Shown here piece by piece: positions 1 to 5,308 of a stretch of 10,387 bases of DNA. How positions within the stretch are numbered: position 1 is the stretch's first letter; each line of letters opens with the position of its first letter. The position numbers and the translations under genes were made by a program. Source of the stretch: Lactobacillaceae bacterium UBA5807. GTDB taxonomy: Bacteria > Bacillota > Bacilli > Lactobacillales > Lactobacillaceae. The notes under the pieces are model-generated. The model searched no databases and was not told where the DNA came from. It worked only from the letters and a program-made list of their open reading frames with translations. The stretch is taken from NCBI GenBank assembly GCA_002418005.1, contig DIDF01000027.1, positions 1 through 10,387 of the forward strand. The letters are read 5' to 3'.

Positions 1-191
1 CGCCATAGAGCCCGCATAATCGGTGAGTAATGTTGTACCCAACGCATGAGGGTTGTGTGATGCACGAAAATACCACGGTCGCGCATCATTTCAACTAGAT
101 CTCGATAACTGATGTTGTAACGCAAGTAGTAGCCTACGGCAAAAGTAATCACTGATTGATTGAATTGCCGTCCTTTAAAATGATCAGTCAT
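1..191 (-). CDS. IS6-family transposase, N-terminal part
   Basis: DDE transposase that would catalyse replicative transposition of the IS at the left edge. The minus-strand reading from ATG at 189-191 gives MTDHFKGRQF at the start, followed by a VGYYLRYNISYRDLVEMM segment and a RWVQHYSP segment. These are typical of the N-terminal helix-turn-helix region of IS6/IS26/IS1216 transposases, which recognises the terminal repeats. A ribosome binding site (GGAGG on the minus strand, about 199-203) lies upstream of the ATG. Only about 63 codons are present; the catalytic DDE domain lies beyond the window edge, so I cannot tell whether the gene is intact. The family assignment is firm, but the exact IS name is not attempted. 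Confidence 0.9.
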   Translation of the reverse strand, partial: MTDHFKGRQFNQSVITFAVGYYLRYNISYRDLVEMMRDRGIFVHHTTLMRWVQHYSPIMRALW

Positions 192-241
192 CTGAAAACC
201 TCCAGTTTCAATTCATGCTATAGGATGCACTCTCCCTGAGT

Positions 242-259
242 AAACTTTTCACCAGAACC
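242..259 (-). repeat. IS6-type terminal inverted repeat
   Basis: Reading inward from 259 on the minus strand, the sequence is GGTTCTGGTGAAAAGTTT. It differs at only two positions from the GGTTCTGTTGCAAAGTTT end of IS1216-like elements. It lies 50 bp upstream of the transposase start and marks the exact IS boundary at 259/260. The partner repeat is outside the window. Confidence 0.85.
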
Positions 260-363
260 TTGGACTTGTTGTTGCAGTGGCTCTACTACTAGTTGCCGGA
301 ATAGCATTTGTCGGTATTGGCATTTCTTTAATGATTGCATATAAAAACGGAAAAAGAGCCTAA
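260..363 (+). pseudogene. C-terminal remnant of a membrane protein cut by the IS
   Basis: Directly outside the IS end an open frame runs in the plus direction to TAA at 361-363. It encodes about 33 residues: a run of hydrophobic residues (LVVAVALLLVAGIAFVGIGI and following) and then a short basic tail, YKNGKRA. This looks like the last transmembrane helix of a membrane or surface protein with a positively charged cytoplasmic end. It has no start codon or ribosome binding site of its own, and it is followed 15 bp later by a strong terminator, as expected for the true 3' end of a gene. I infer that the 5' part was removed or displaced by IS6 activity. The family cannot be named from so short a tail. 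Confidence 0.6.
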
Positions 364-378
364 TAAATATGCATTATA

Positions 379-431
379 AAAGCAAGGCGGTATACTTCGG
401 CAATGTGCCAGTGCGTATACCGCCTTGCTTT
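379..431. terminator. Strong hairpin, probable bidirectional terminator
   Basis: A perfect 17-bp stem has arms AAAGCAAGGCGGTATAC (379-395) and its complement (415-431), with a 19-nt loop that can itself fold (GGCA-ATG-TGCC). It lies between two convergent transcripts: the truncated membrane-protein gene on the plus strand (stop at 363) and fetB on the minus strand (stop at 613). Each arm ends in a short T run on its own strand, TTT on plus and TTTT on minus. It therefore probably ends transcription from both sides, though the T runs are short. Confidence 0.75.
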
Positions 432-612
432 CTGATTTGGGGTGGCAAGCAAATGTCACAATCCATTTTATTCCTGCAACATCATAGCTATAATCTAACG
501 GCCTAATATCTACCATATAAGAGCTTGAAAGGCTTATTCCTGGTAGTATTCATGACTAGGATCACCATGAATTCGAGTTGAAGTTAGTAGCATTGAGAAA
601 ATACAAAACGTA

Positions 613-1371
613 CTATCGTAGCTGCAAGTCTACATTGTAAAACTGAGGGTAAGCCAGGTAACAAGCAATGACACTCCCGATGCTCGTGGCTGCTAGTAAC
701 ATGAACGTGACCATGATCTGGTACATAATTGCTTTAGTTGGATCAACACCTGCAAAAATCAAGCCTGACATCATACCTGGTAGACTGACGATTCCAACTG
801 TTTTAGCAGAATCGATGGTCGGTGCCATACCGGTGCGAATCGCGCTCCGAACGATAGCGTTTGAGGCTTGTTTCAACGTTGCGCCCAACGCCAGACGCTC
901 CAACACGCCTTGCCGTTGATCATGAAAGCTCGCATTCATACTCCGGTAGGCCAAGCCGATGGCGACCATCGAGTTTGATGCGATCATGCCTGACACTGGT
1001 ACGATTTGGCTGGGGGTAAAACGGACCGAGTGAGTTAAAACTAGCAGTGCGATGGTCAACAGCGTCGCCGTGCTAATTGCCAGTAGACTGATAGCAAAAG
1101 CATGGGGAATCCCATTGGCGCGTTTATTGGCATTCAGCGCAGCATTAAAGATAATGATTGCAACCATCAAACCAGTCAACCACAAACGATCAACCTTGAT
1201 GATGTAGGTCAGTACATATCCTACTACGGTAAGTTGGACCACTGCCCGGATGACCCCGATTAGCATATCCTTTTCCAAACCGATTTTCTCACGTAAGTTG
1301 ATGACCAATGCAATCAAAACTAATACCACAGCAAAGGCCAGTGCGGTAGGACTAACGATTAGACTATTCAT
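613..1371 (-). CDS. fetB: FetB-type ABC transporter membrane subunit (UPF0014)
   Basis: Integral membrane partner of the ATPase encoded just upstream. In E. coli the FetA-FetB pair exports iron and protects against oxidative stress; that substrate is transferred here by family only. The protein is 252 residues when started at ATG 1371, with about seven hydrophobic segments (near residues 8-26, 38-58, 63-80, 92-112, 122-140, 193-209 and 219-241). Family blocks are visible: GMIASNSM at 128-135, LALGATLKQA at 160-169 and PTIDSAKTVGIVSLPGMMSG at 184-203. I chose the start at 1371 over the longer frame (1395) because GGAGG lies 6 nt upstream of it and it overlaps the end of fetA by 8 bp, which suggests translational coupling. 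The gene looks intact and is followed by a shared terminator at 379-431. Its base composition looks more GC-rich than the partition and restriction genes. Confidence 0.9.
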   Translation of the reverse strand: MNSLIVSPTALAFAVVLVLIALVINLREKIGLEKDMLIGVIRAVVQLTVVGYVLTYIIKVDRLWLTGLMVAIIIFNAALNANKRANGIPHAFAISLLAISTATLLTIALLVLTHSVRFTPSQIVPVSGMIASNSMVAIGLAYRSMNASFHDQRQGVLERLALGATLKQASNAIVRSAIRTGMAPTIDSAKTVGIVSLPGMMSGLIFAGVDPTKAIMYQIMVTFMLLAATSIGSVIACYLAYPQFYNVDLQLR

Positions 1372-2014
1372 GTTTTGCCTCCAAACGCCCACCACGAATT
1401 TCTAACAAGGTCTCCGCTGCCGCAATCTCAATTTCGTCGTGTGTCACCATCAAGATTGTCATTCCTTGCTGATGGTAAGACGCAATCAGCCGATGCACAC
1501 AATCTTTTGTGTCAGCATCAAGCCCTGTCGTCACCTCATCTAGCAACAAGACCTTGGGTGGAAACAACAAGTTACGAATCAGCGCGACGCGTTGCTTCTC
1601 TCCGCCTGAAAGCGAAGTGATCGGTGCATCGAGCATCGCCTCTGACAACTCGACTGATGCCAGTGCCTGCTCTGCACGCTTTTGAGACCAAGGCTGATCG
1701 CGAATTGAAAAAGGAAACGCCAGATTATCCCGCACACTTTCGCCAAAAAGACTTGGCTGCTGGAAACAGTATGAAACCTCCTGACGATAGTGCGGTTTAG
1801 GTAACAGTGCTTGTGGCTGGCCTTGATATTTGATTACACCACTAGTAGGCGTCAGTAATGTTGCAATCAGTCGCAGAAGCGTACTTTTACCCGAACCGGA
1901 TGGCCCAGTAAAAGTAATAAAGGCGTTCTCGTTAATCTCCAGATCGATGTCGGACAGAATTGTTTTCCCCTGAGGCGCATAGTTCACCTGATCAAGGGTC
2001 AAAATTAAAGTCAT
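1364..2014 (-). CDS. fetA: FetA-type ABC transporter ATP-binding protein
   Basis: Cytoplasmic ATPase that would power the FetB-type membrane subunit encoded by the overlapping downstream gene. All ABC motifs are present in 216 residues: Walker A GPSGSGKST at 37-45, Q-loop in CFQQPSLF (83-90), signature LSGGEKQR at 135-142, Walker B KVLLLDE at 154-160 and the H-loop His192 in VTHDE. The length fits stand-alone importer- or exporter-type ATPases. A weak GGAT ribosome binding site lies about 10 nt before ATG 2014. The specific FetA name rests mainly on the neighbour, since UPF0014 membrane proteins pair with such ATPases; the ABC assignment itself is certain. It is transcribed divergently from a broken response-regulator gene. 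Direct repeats lie between the two, so that regulator family may once have controlled this operon. Confidence 0.88.
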   Translation of the reverse strand: MTLILTLDQVNYAPQGKTILSDIDLEINENAFITFTGPSGSGKSTLLRLIATLLTPTSGVIKYQGQPQALLPKPHYRQEVSYCFQQPSLFGESVRDNLAFPFSIRDQPWSQKRAEQALASVELSEAMLDAPITSLSGGEKQRVALIRNLLFPPKVLLLDEVTTGLDADTKDCVHRLIASYHQQGMTILMVTHDEIEIAAAETLLEIRGGRLEAKHE

Positions 2015-2083
2015 GGTAATCGCTATCCTTTTTTCAATAAGTTTAGTCCTCGACGTTTGAGAACGCCAACATAGAATTCTGAG

Positions 2084-2104
2084 TTTGCTTTAGATTTGCT
2101 TTAG
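2084..2104 (+). promoter_or_regulatory. 11-bp-spaced direct repeat, candidate OmpR-type operator
   Basis: TTTGCTTTAG occurs twice, at 2084-2093 and 2095-2104, exactly 11 bp apart. Direct repeats with one-helical-turn spacing are the usual binding pattern of OmpR/PhoB-family response regulators. The site lies between divergent fetA and the truncated response-regulator gene, 34 bp upstream of a TATATT sequence (2138-2143) that could be the regulator gene's -10 box with no good -35 box. That it controls either gene is inference. Confidence 0.4.
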
Positions 2105-2192
2105 TTTCTCTGGGTAGCTTCCTTTACATAAATGACTTATATTGAAGGCGACGATTCGCGAACCAAACAGAGCTAATATAGGAGAATTAAAT

Positions 2193-2327
2193 TTGAAAAC
2201 AACACTGCTACTAGTCGAAGATGAAGAAGGGCTGGCCGACTCACTGAAAACCGAGTTTGATATGGAGGGCTTGAATGCCATCTCTAATTCACCCCTTCAA
2301 ATAATTATAAATCAAAACATCCTTTAA
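2193..2327 (+). pseudogene. Response regulator, 5' fragment only
   Basis: From a TTG start at 2193, with GGAG 8 nt upstream (2181-2184), the frame encodes MKTTLLLVEDEEGLADSLKT and then EFDMEGL. This is the first beta strand, the acidic pair (Glu-Asp at residues 9-10) and the first helix of a receiver domain, as in OmpR-family regulators. The resemblance stops near residue 30 (about base 2283). After that the frame continues with unrelated residues (SNSPLQIIINQNIL) to TAA at 2325-2327. The phosphoacceptor Asp (expected near residue 52), the rest of the receiver and the DNA-binding domain are absent, so no functional regulator can be made. An in-frame ATG at 2142 exists but has no ribosome binding site. 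A rearrangement near 2283 best explains the break; no IS end is visible there. Confidence 0.75.
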
Positions 2328-2462
2328 CTTTTTATCGTTCTTTACTTTTCATACGACTGGGCATTTCCAAGTCAGACAATAAACTATTGCTTTGTTAAAT
2401 TTGTGAGTTATCTGAAAAGACCATTCTTTTTTAACCCCAAAAATCCGTATCCTACCGCACAA

Positions 2463-2479
2463 TATCTTTTGAAAAGATA
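2463..2479. repeat. Perfect palindrome next to DnaA box
   Basis: TATCTTTT-G-AAAAGATA is a perfect 8-bp inverted repeat with a 1-nt centre. It lies 16 bp before a DnaA-box match. It could be a protein-binding site, or simply AT-rich symmetry. Confidence 0.45.
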
Positions 2480-2495
2480 ATTAGACATTCAAGGC

Positions 2496-2504
2496 TGTGG
2501 ATAA
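2496..2504 (-). promoter_or_regulatory. Perfect DnaA-box sequence
   Basis: TGTGGATAA on the plus strand is the complement of TTATCCACA, the consensus DnaA box. Its position between a palindrome and a long hairpin, in a gene-free stretch upstream of a partition operon, makes a role in plasmid replication plausible. A single 9-mer can occur by chance. Confidence 0.45.
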
Positions 2505-2527
2505 CTTTTAGATGGCTTTCGTTTGCT

Positions 2528-2580
2528 GATTTTTGAGACAACTTTTCCCTAGATTTAACTAGAGAAAAAAGCTCAAAATC
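2528..2580. repeat. Long imperfect hairpin
   Basis: The outer arms are GATTTTTGAG (2528-2537) and CTCAAAATC (2572-2580). The inner arms are TTTTCCCTAG (2543-2552) and CTAGAGAAAA (2559-2568), with one mismatch around a 6-nt loop. The word GGCTTTCG flanks the structure on both sides (2514-2521 and 2586-2593). It is not followed by a T run, so it is not a simple terminator. It could act as a single-strand or double-strand origin element. Confidence 0.5.
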
Positions 2581-2767
2581 AAGTTGGCTTTCGCCCCTTC
2601 ATTTCTCAACAGACACTCCACTTTTAGCTGATCTAACAGCTATTGATCAATCTCGCTACAATAAACGCCCTGTAGCTCAAATGATTAATCAATCCACGTA
2701 TTTCAACGTCGTCTAACCACCATGCTTTTAGCTTTAATTCTTAACATCAAAAGGTAAGCACGTACCT

Positions 2768-2804
2768 CACCTAGACCGATGGAATGACTGAGTCAATCTA
2801 GGTG
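2768..2804. repeat. Inverted repeat CACCTAGA/TCTAGGTG
   Basis: A perfect 8-bp inverted repeat with a 21-nt spacer that contains its own small symmetry (GACTGAGTC). There is no T tract on either side, so a terminator role is unsupported. It lies just beyond the 3' end of the doubtful minus-strand ORF at 2855-3133. Confidence 0.4.
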
Positions 2805-2854
2805 CGTGAAAACGTTTGAGATGGCATTCACGGTTTCCTGTCCCTTTGTATAAC

Positions 2855-3133
2855 CTAATCAATCGGATTAGAGGCATGACGCTTAAAACGCGCTGCATAA
2901 CTCATGATCTTGTCACTATCCTCTGGTTTGTCCTCCAGATTTTGAAAATCACAACATTGACAACAGGAATAGAGCCGCTGTACAATAGAACCATCGTTTT
3001 GATTAAATATTTGATGGCAATCAGTTTCCAGACTGGTTGCTTTTTCTTTATGCTTTTTTCTCGAAGCAGTATGCAAAAATAGCTGATACGATTCCTCTGC
3101 TATAAAACGATAGTAGGGATACCCCTCGTACAC
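2855..3133 (-). CDS. Doubtful small hypothetical protein
   Basis: A 92-codon minus-strand frame starts at GTG 3133 immediately after an in-frame TGA and has no clear ribosome binding site. The product is hydrophilic and charged, begins VYEGYPYYRFIAEESY and contains a cysteine cluster SCCQCCDF near residues 55-62. I recognise no family. The composition is more protein-like than the overlapping plus-strand frame. The stop directly before the start suggests it could be the tail of a larger gene that has decayed. It faces away from the partition operon and is separated from it by the octamer arrays. Treat it as unproven. Confidence 0.3.
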   Translation of the reverse strand: MYEGYPYYRFIAEESYQLFLHTASRKKHKEKATSLETDCHQIFNQNDGSIVQRLYSCCQCCDFQNLEDKPEDSDKIMSYAARFKRHASNPID

Positions 3134-3193
3134 TCATTTCGATTAACTTCATGATACATCATTTTTCCAAAAAGTAAACCATATGTTTTATAA

Positions 3194-3281
3194 GCACTAC
3201 TGCACTATAGCACTAAAAAACTATAGGGCTAGAAAGCTATTGCACAATAACACTACTGCACAAAAAGACTATTGCACTATA
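3194..3281 (+). repeat. Octamer array 1: 11 contiguous 8-bp repeats (candidate parS)
   Basis: Eleven unspaced 8-mers begin at 3194, 3202, 3210 and so on to 3274. The consensus is close to GCACTATT. Position 4 is C and position 6 is A in every unit, and position 5 is T in nine of eleven. The pattern ends sharply on both sides. It lies upstream of parA and of a small ribbon-helix-helix-like gene. Proteins of that fold bind contiguous 7-bp (Omega repressor heptads) or 8-bp (MetJ boxes) direct repeats, so this is very likely the partition site bound by the small protein. Binding itself is inferred. Confidence 0.8.
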
Positions 3282-3335
3282 CAAACAGTCGTGATTTAAT
3301 AGGTATTGAAGGGGTATATAAAATATAGAAGTTAA

Positions 3336-3375
3336 GCACTAATAGCCTACTAGACTATTGCACTACTAGACTAGT
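3336..3375 (+). repeat. Octamer array 2: five 8-bp repeats at the parA promoter
   Basis: Five contiguous octamers (GCACTAAT, AGCCTACT, AGACTATT, GCACTACT, AGACTAGT) share the invariant C4 and A6 of array 1. The gap to array 1 is 54 bp, which is not a multiple of 8, and contains the AT-rich stretch TATATAAAATATAG (3315-3328), the likely promoter core. The array ends 21 bp before the parA ribosome binding site, so occupancy could repress parA transcription. Confidence 0.75.
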
Positions 3376-3411
3376 ATATGCTTCGTCTCTTAAATTAAGG
3401 AGGATATAAAA

Positions 3412-4218
3412 ATGGTGCAAATTATTACTTTTGGAAATTTCAAGGGCGGAGTAGGTAAGACGACAAACGCGACTCAAGTCGCTTATGAATTATCCAATCG
3501 AAAGTATAAAACGCTACTAATGGATTTAGATCCTCAAGCAAATGCAACCAATATCATGCTAAAAACTAAAGCCAATATCAATGATGAATTAGCTCACTTT
3601 GATTCATCACTAATGGTGGCGATTCAGGAAAAAGATTTAACGAAGTCAATCGTCAACATTACGGAAAATCTTGATCTAATGGGATCAGCACCAGATTTTT
3701 CGCTTTTCCCACGATTCATGGAAAAGATGTTTTCTGACTATGCAGACAGAGTAAAGTACCTTAGTACATTAATTCAGCCAGTCGCTGAAAAATATGATTT
3801 CGTCATTATCGATATACCACCAACAATCAGCTTGATTACTGATACGGCTTTATATGCTTCTGATTGGTGCTTAGTCGTCATGCAAACTCAACAACAATCA
3901 TTTGATGGCGCTACAGCATTCATCGATTACATTCAACATGACATCGTTAACACTTACAAAGCACCAAGACTTGATGTGATTGGCATTCTAACCGTGCTGA
4001 TCCAAGCAGGAGCACCAGTGGATGAGACAACAGTTAATAATGCTATTAAATATTTCGGTAGTGAGAACATTCTGCCTACAGCTATCCACTCAATGCAAAG
4101 ATTAAAACGATACGGAATTACTGGAATCACTTTTAAATCGAAATGGGACAAACAAGTTTTTACTGTTTACAAGCAAGTCACAAATGAAATTTTGGATAGA
4201 ATAGGAGTTAAGAAATGA
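3412..4218 (+). CDS. parA: ParA-family partition ATPase
   Basis: Walker-type ATPase that forms dynamic gradients on the nucleoid and moves plasmid copies attached through a centromere-binding partner. The 268 residues contain the deviant Walker A KGGVGKTT at 11-18 with the signature first lysine, the A' motif LLMDLDPQAN at 35-44, and Walker B FVIIDIPP at 130-137 (Asp134). There is no long N-terminal helix-turn-helix extension, so it is the short (type Ib or Soj/Delta-like) form. The protein therefore probably does not autoregulate; the small downstream partner would. A near-perfect AAGGAGG ribosome binding site lies 8 nt before ATG 3412. The last codons overlap the next gene by ATGA. The two octamer arrays directly upstream fit a par locus whose centromere sits in the promoter region. 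Confidence 0.93.
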   Translation: MVQIITFGNFKGGVGKTTNATQVAYELSNRKYKTLLMDLDPQANATNIMLKTKANINDELAHFDSSLMVAIQEKDLTKSIVNITENLDLMGSAPDFSLFPRFMEKMFSDYADRVKYLSTLIQPVAEKYDFVIIDIPPTISLITDTALYASDWCLVVMQTQQQSFDGATAFIDYIQHDIVNTYKAPRLDVIGILTVLIQAGAPVDETTVNNAIKYFGSENILPTAIHSMQRLKRYGITGITFKSKWDKQVFTVYKQVTNEILDRIGVKK

Positions 4219-4514
4219 ATTTGATCAAGAGCAACCGCAATACTAAAGACTTGCAACCAAAGAACACTGCTAGTTTAGAAGAATTACAAGAGAAAAAGCC
4301 TAAGACAGTCACGTTTGATACAAATTTGAAGATCACAAATCATGCACGTAATAAATTAATGGCAATGAACGTACTAGGTTATACAGAGAGTCAAAAAGAT
4401 GCCATAGATTTGCTGTTCCAGTCATTCAGGGAGCAATTAGATGCGGATTCAAGGAAAGAAATTGACTTTCAAATCAAGACTTTGGAAAAACGTGACGCAA
4501 GACTAAAAGGATAA
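4215..4514 (+). CDS. Small centromere-binding protein, ribbon-helix-helix-like
   Basis: Predicted ParB/Omega-type adaptor that binds the octamer arrays and stimulates ParA. The 99-residue basic and hydrophilic protein has a flexible N-terminal tail (1-29) in which such proteins usually carry a ParA-stimulating Lys/Arg. A short beta segment TVTFDTNLKI (31-40) then precedes two helices (about 42-54 and 59-75), the layout of a ribbon-helix-helix dimer, followed by a charged C-terminal helix (to 98). I see this as a fold-level resemblance, not a family match. ATG 4215 overlaps the parA stop by 4 bp and has AGGAG 7 nt upstream, so translation is coupled. It is followed by repeats and a terminator. 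Confidence 0.75.
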   Translation: MNLIKSNRNTKDLQPKNTASLEELQEKKPKTVTFDTNLKITNHARNKLMAMNVLGYTESQKDAIDLLFQSFREQLDADSRKEIDFQIKTLEKRDARLKG

Positions 4515-4540
4515 AGTTAGTCATTACCATATTAGTAAGC

Positions 4541-4582
4541 ATATTGTATGGAATATATTGTATGGAATATATTGTATATATA
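4541..4582 (+). repeat. Tandem 14-bp repeat, three copies
   Basis: ATATTGTATGGAAT occurs twice exactly (4541-4554, 4555-4568), and a third degenerate copy follows (4569-4582). It starts 27 bp after the small par gene. It may be a protein-binding array, or a slippage-prone AT-rich tract. Confidence 0.7.
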
Positions 4583-4611
4583 ATTTGAATTTAACAGTTT
4601 AAATTCAAATT
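4582..4611. repeat. AT-rich perfect inverted repeat
   Basis: The 13-bp arms AATTTGAATTTAA (4582-4594) and TTAAATTCAAATT (4599-4611) flank a 4-nt loop CAGT. It directly follows the 14-bp tandem repeat and directly precedes the terminator. The stem is long but contains only A-T pairs apart from one G-C pair. Confidence 0.65.
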
Positions 4612-4616
4612 ATTAT

Positions 4617-4644
4617 GAATCACTGAACGGGTGATTCTTTTTTT
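4617..4644 (+). terminator. Rho-independent terminator of the par operon
   Basis: The stem GAATCAC (4617-4623) with GTGATTC (4631-4637) and a 7-nt loop is followed by seven T residues (4638-4644). It lies about 100 bp past the last par codon on the plus strand and has the standard architecture. Confidence 0.85.
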
Positions 4645-5308
4645 GTATCAAAGTAGTGATCCGCTCTGATCTAACAGGTCCGTTGCCTAAACCTCTGAGC
4701 AATCAAGGGCTATTTGTAGTCTACATAACAGTAGCGACTTACATCTGTTAGCTGAATAGATACAAAAAATGATAACTTATCGCTTTTTGATTTTGCATTT
4801 ACTTTGTAAAAAAATAACGTTTTACAGGGTATCAGTTTATTTAAGTTCTGACTTTGACAAAAATTGGGATAGATGTGTGCTTTTTCCTAGAAGGTGAGCG
4901 GGCTATACCTACCGGTCAGTTTCTAGAGGATTGTTGCTATCTTTAGCTAAAAAATTCCCAGTTCTGACCGAAATGGCCCCTATAAAAAAGGAAAAGATAA
5001 TACTGGAAGTAAATAATTATCAATCGGAATGATAAAAGTAACAACCAATAAATTTATAGTTGTAATATATTGGATAGTTGCAACGTTTATGTGATATTCA
5101 GTCATTAATGTTGGAAATGATAAATTACCGACAACCCTTAATAGTGGGATAATTTCACTGATTGGATAGTTTGATTGAATGATACTTAAGCAAAAAATGA
5201 CAAGTAAGAAAAAATCATGTTGTCGATTACGAAAAGCAAAAGAGAATACATAAAAATAAAGTCAATAATAGTTGGTGGCATTTTTGGTGAAAATAAGGAG
5301 TAAGCAAA
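4645..5308. other. Non-coding spacer and AT-rich leader of mod
   Basis: This is about 660 bp with no supported gene. The first half has scattered small inverted repeats: TAACAG/CTGTTA at 4726-4750, TGTAAAA/TTTTACA at 4805-4826, and the denser cluster at 4845-4970. The second half (from about 4985) is very AT-rich and leads to mod. A perfect -35 hexamer TTGACA at 4854-4859 has no matching -10 box. I could not place the mod promoter with confidence. The mod ribosome binding site AAGGAG is at 5295-5300. Confidence 0.6.
4845..4970. repeat. Cluster of short direct and inverted repeats
   Basis: GTTCTGAC is repeated directly at 4845-4852 and 4961-4968. CGGTCAG (4913-4919) is inverted as CTGACCG (4964-4970). 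CTAGAA (4887-4892) is inverted as TTCTAG (4921-4926). Palindromes ACCGGT (4911-4916) and TTTAGCTAAA (4942-4951) lie between. The density is higher than in the flanks, which suggests a structured site such as an origin or a recombination or transfer site. No known site is recognised. Confidence 0.4.

Larger units (their letters stand above)
1..259 (-). mobile_element. IS6-family insertion sequence, one end (partial)
   Basis: The right-hand 259 bases of an IS6-family element enter from the left edge. Two things show this: the N-terminus of an IS6-type transposase read on the minus strand (from 191 down to 1), and an 18-bp terminal repeat at 242-259 that reads GGTTCTGGTGAAAAGTTT outward-in, close to the GGTTCTGTTGCAAAGTTT type of IS1216-like elements. 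The gap from terminal repeat to transposase start (68 bp) suits the family. The 8 bases just outside (260-267, TTGGACTT) would be the target duplication if the other flank, outside the window, carries them too. Elements of this family move by replicative cointegration and often join plasmid segments. Confidence 0.9.
2328..2854. other. Non-coding region, candidate origin-like DNA
   Basis: This is about 527 bp with no convincing gene on either strand. It holds a short palindrome (2463-2479), a perfect DnaA-box match (2496-2504), a long imperfect hairpin (2528-2580), a 6-bp inverted repeat TAGCTG/CAGCTA (2625-2642) and another inverted repeat (2768-2804). No iteron array and no replication gene accompany them, so an origin function is only a suggestion. 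The rest may be decayed DNA left by rearrangement. Confidence 0.4.

Noticed and set aside
328..516. 62-codon minus-strand frame
   Set aside because: It runs straight through the perfect terminator hairpin, has no clear ribosome binding site and shows no domain; it is probably a chance frame.
548..572. 7-bp inverted repeat ATTCATG/CATGAAT after fetB as a possible terminator
   Set aside because: There is no T run on either strand and the stem is weak; the stronger hairpin at 379-431 is the better candidate.
1372..1395. Longer start for fetB at 1395
   Set aside because: The ATG at 1371 has GGAGG at ideal distance and the usual short overlap with fetA; the extra eight residues are not supported.
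2816..3082. 88-codon plus-strand frame
   Set aside because: It overlaps the slightly more protein-like minus-strand frame, has no ribosome binding site and no recognisable features.
3194..3375. CRISPR array
   Set aside because: The repeats are 8 bp and contiguous without spacers; the pattern fits a protein-binding array, not CRISPR.
2628..4677. Shared 12-mer CTGATCTAACAG at 2628-2639 and 4666-4677 in both non-coding regions
   Set aside because: A 12-bp match between two spots in 10 kb is expected by chance, and the flanks do not match.
4854..4859. Perfect -35 hexamer TTGACA as promoter of mod
   Set aside because: No acceptable -10 box lies 16-18 bp downstream, and it is about 450 bp from the mod start.
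5033..5101. Tiny hydrophobic ORF (about 21 residues, MIKVTTNKFIVVIYWIVATFM-like) as a possible type I toxin
   Set aside because: There is no ribosome binding site, antisense promoter or terminator pattern, and AT-rich DNA yields such frames easily.
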